DNA of 10,098 nt from the NCBI GenBank assembly GCA_013041785.1, contig JABDRK010000269.1, positions 1 to 10,098 on the forward strand. Direction: 5' to 3'. The notes beneath the pieces were generated by a model. It was not told the origin of the DNA. It saw nothing but the letters and a program-made list of their open reading frames with translations, and did not search any database. Positions 10,017 through 10,098 of this stretch are shown in pieces. Position numbers and translations under genes: made by a program. How positions within the stretch are numbered: the first letter of the stretch is position 1; every line of letters begins with the position of its first letter. The DNA is from Eudoraea sp. GTDB taxonomy: Bacteria > Bacteroidota > Bacteroidia > Flavobacteriales > Flavobacteriaceae.

Positions 10017-10098
10017 AAGAAAAACCCAGGATTTAAATCCTGGGTTTTTCTTTTATGCCTCTCCGGTAGGCCCGAAATTCAGCGGGATCGGAGGTTGT
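9971..10098. repeat. Perfect 128-bp inverted repeat (two 64-bp arms) at the window end
   Basis: Bases 9971-10034 and 10035-10098 are exact reverse complements, with no spacer and no mismatch; the axis lies between 10034 and 10035 in ATTT|AAAT. The left arm contains the last 14 codons of the DUF3467 gene, its stop and the left half of the terminator. The right arm therefore repeats those 14 codons and stop on the minus strand (10097 down to 10053) without the rest of the gene. Natural terminators are self-complementary only over the stem and do not extend into a neighbouring coding region base for base. The likeliest explanation is a fold-back at a contig end seeded by the terminator hairpin. 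If the contig ends here, bases beyond about 10050 should not be trusted as chromosome sequence. Confidence 0.95.
10017..10054 (+). terminator. Intrinsic terminator closing the rpoBC-DUF3467 operon
   Basis: Directly after the DUF3467 stop codon, AAAAACCCAGG (10020-10030) pairs with CCTGGGTTTTT (10039-10049) around the self-complementary centre ATTTAAAT (10031-10038), with TTTTTCTTTT as U tract. The GC core CCCAGG/CCTGGG flanked by A and T runs is the usual layout of a Bacteroidota terminator and can act in both directions. The downstream side belongs to the right arm of a longer perfect palindrome that looks artificial. The core hairpin is probably real, but bases after about 10049 may not be genuine downstream sequence. 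Confidence 0.8.

Noticed and set aside
9971..10098. Hairpin telomere or protelomerase-type palindrome of a linear replicon
   Set aside because: The axis coincides with an ordinary terminator and the arm copies part of a housekeeping gene in a core operon; an assembly or library fold-back explains this more simply.

Overview
The window is a piece of core bacterial chromosome carrying the ribosomal protein / RNA polymerase operon, all on the + strand: rplA (3' part only), rplJ, rplL, rpoB, rpoC and a small conserved DUF3467-family gene. The proteins point to Bacteroidota, most likely family Flavobacteriaceae. RpoB (1269 aa) and RpoC (1432 aa) have the lengths and wording I associate with that family, including the RpoB opening around [20 protein letters not shown]. 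Most genes lack Shine-Dalgarno sequences and have A/T-rich leaders, as is usual in the phylum. A DUF3467 gene directly behind rpoC is also typical. By eye the base composition is moderate (GC in the forties) and even throughout, with no sign of transferred DNA.

Layout: 3-446 C-terminal two thirds of ribosomal protein L1; 464-979 L10; 1034-1414 L7/L12; 1415-1543 the longest non-coding stretch (129 nt), with two consecutive stem-loops; 1544-5353 RNA polymerase beta; 5400-9698 RNA polymerase beta-prime; 9705-10016 DUF3467 protein; 10017-10054 a strong intrinsic terminator closing the operon. The last 128 bases (9971-10098) form a perfect inverted repeat centred on that terminator. Its right arm is a reverse-complement copy of the end of the DUF3467 gene, which most likely marks an assembly or library fold-back at a contig end. 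No stretch of 300 bases lacks a gene.

The genes form one expression unit. L1, L10 and L7/L12 belong to the 50S subunit: L1 builds the mobile L1 stalk at the E site, while L10 with L7/L12 builds the factor-binding stalk. RpoB and RpoC form the catalytic core of RNA polymerase. The hairpin between rplL and rpoB lies where other bacteria separate ribosomal-protein output from polymerase output by partial termination, so it is the best regulatory candidate here.

I found no previously undescribed system. The points worth checking are the terminal palindrome, the rplL-rpoB double hairpin, the lack of room for an L10-type leader before rplJ, and the unknown role of the DUF3467 gene.
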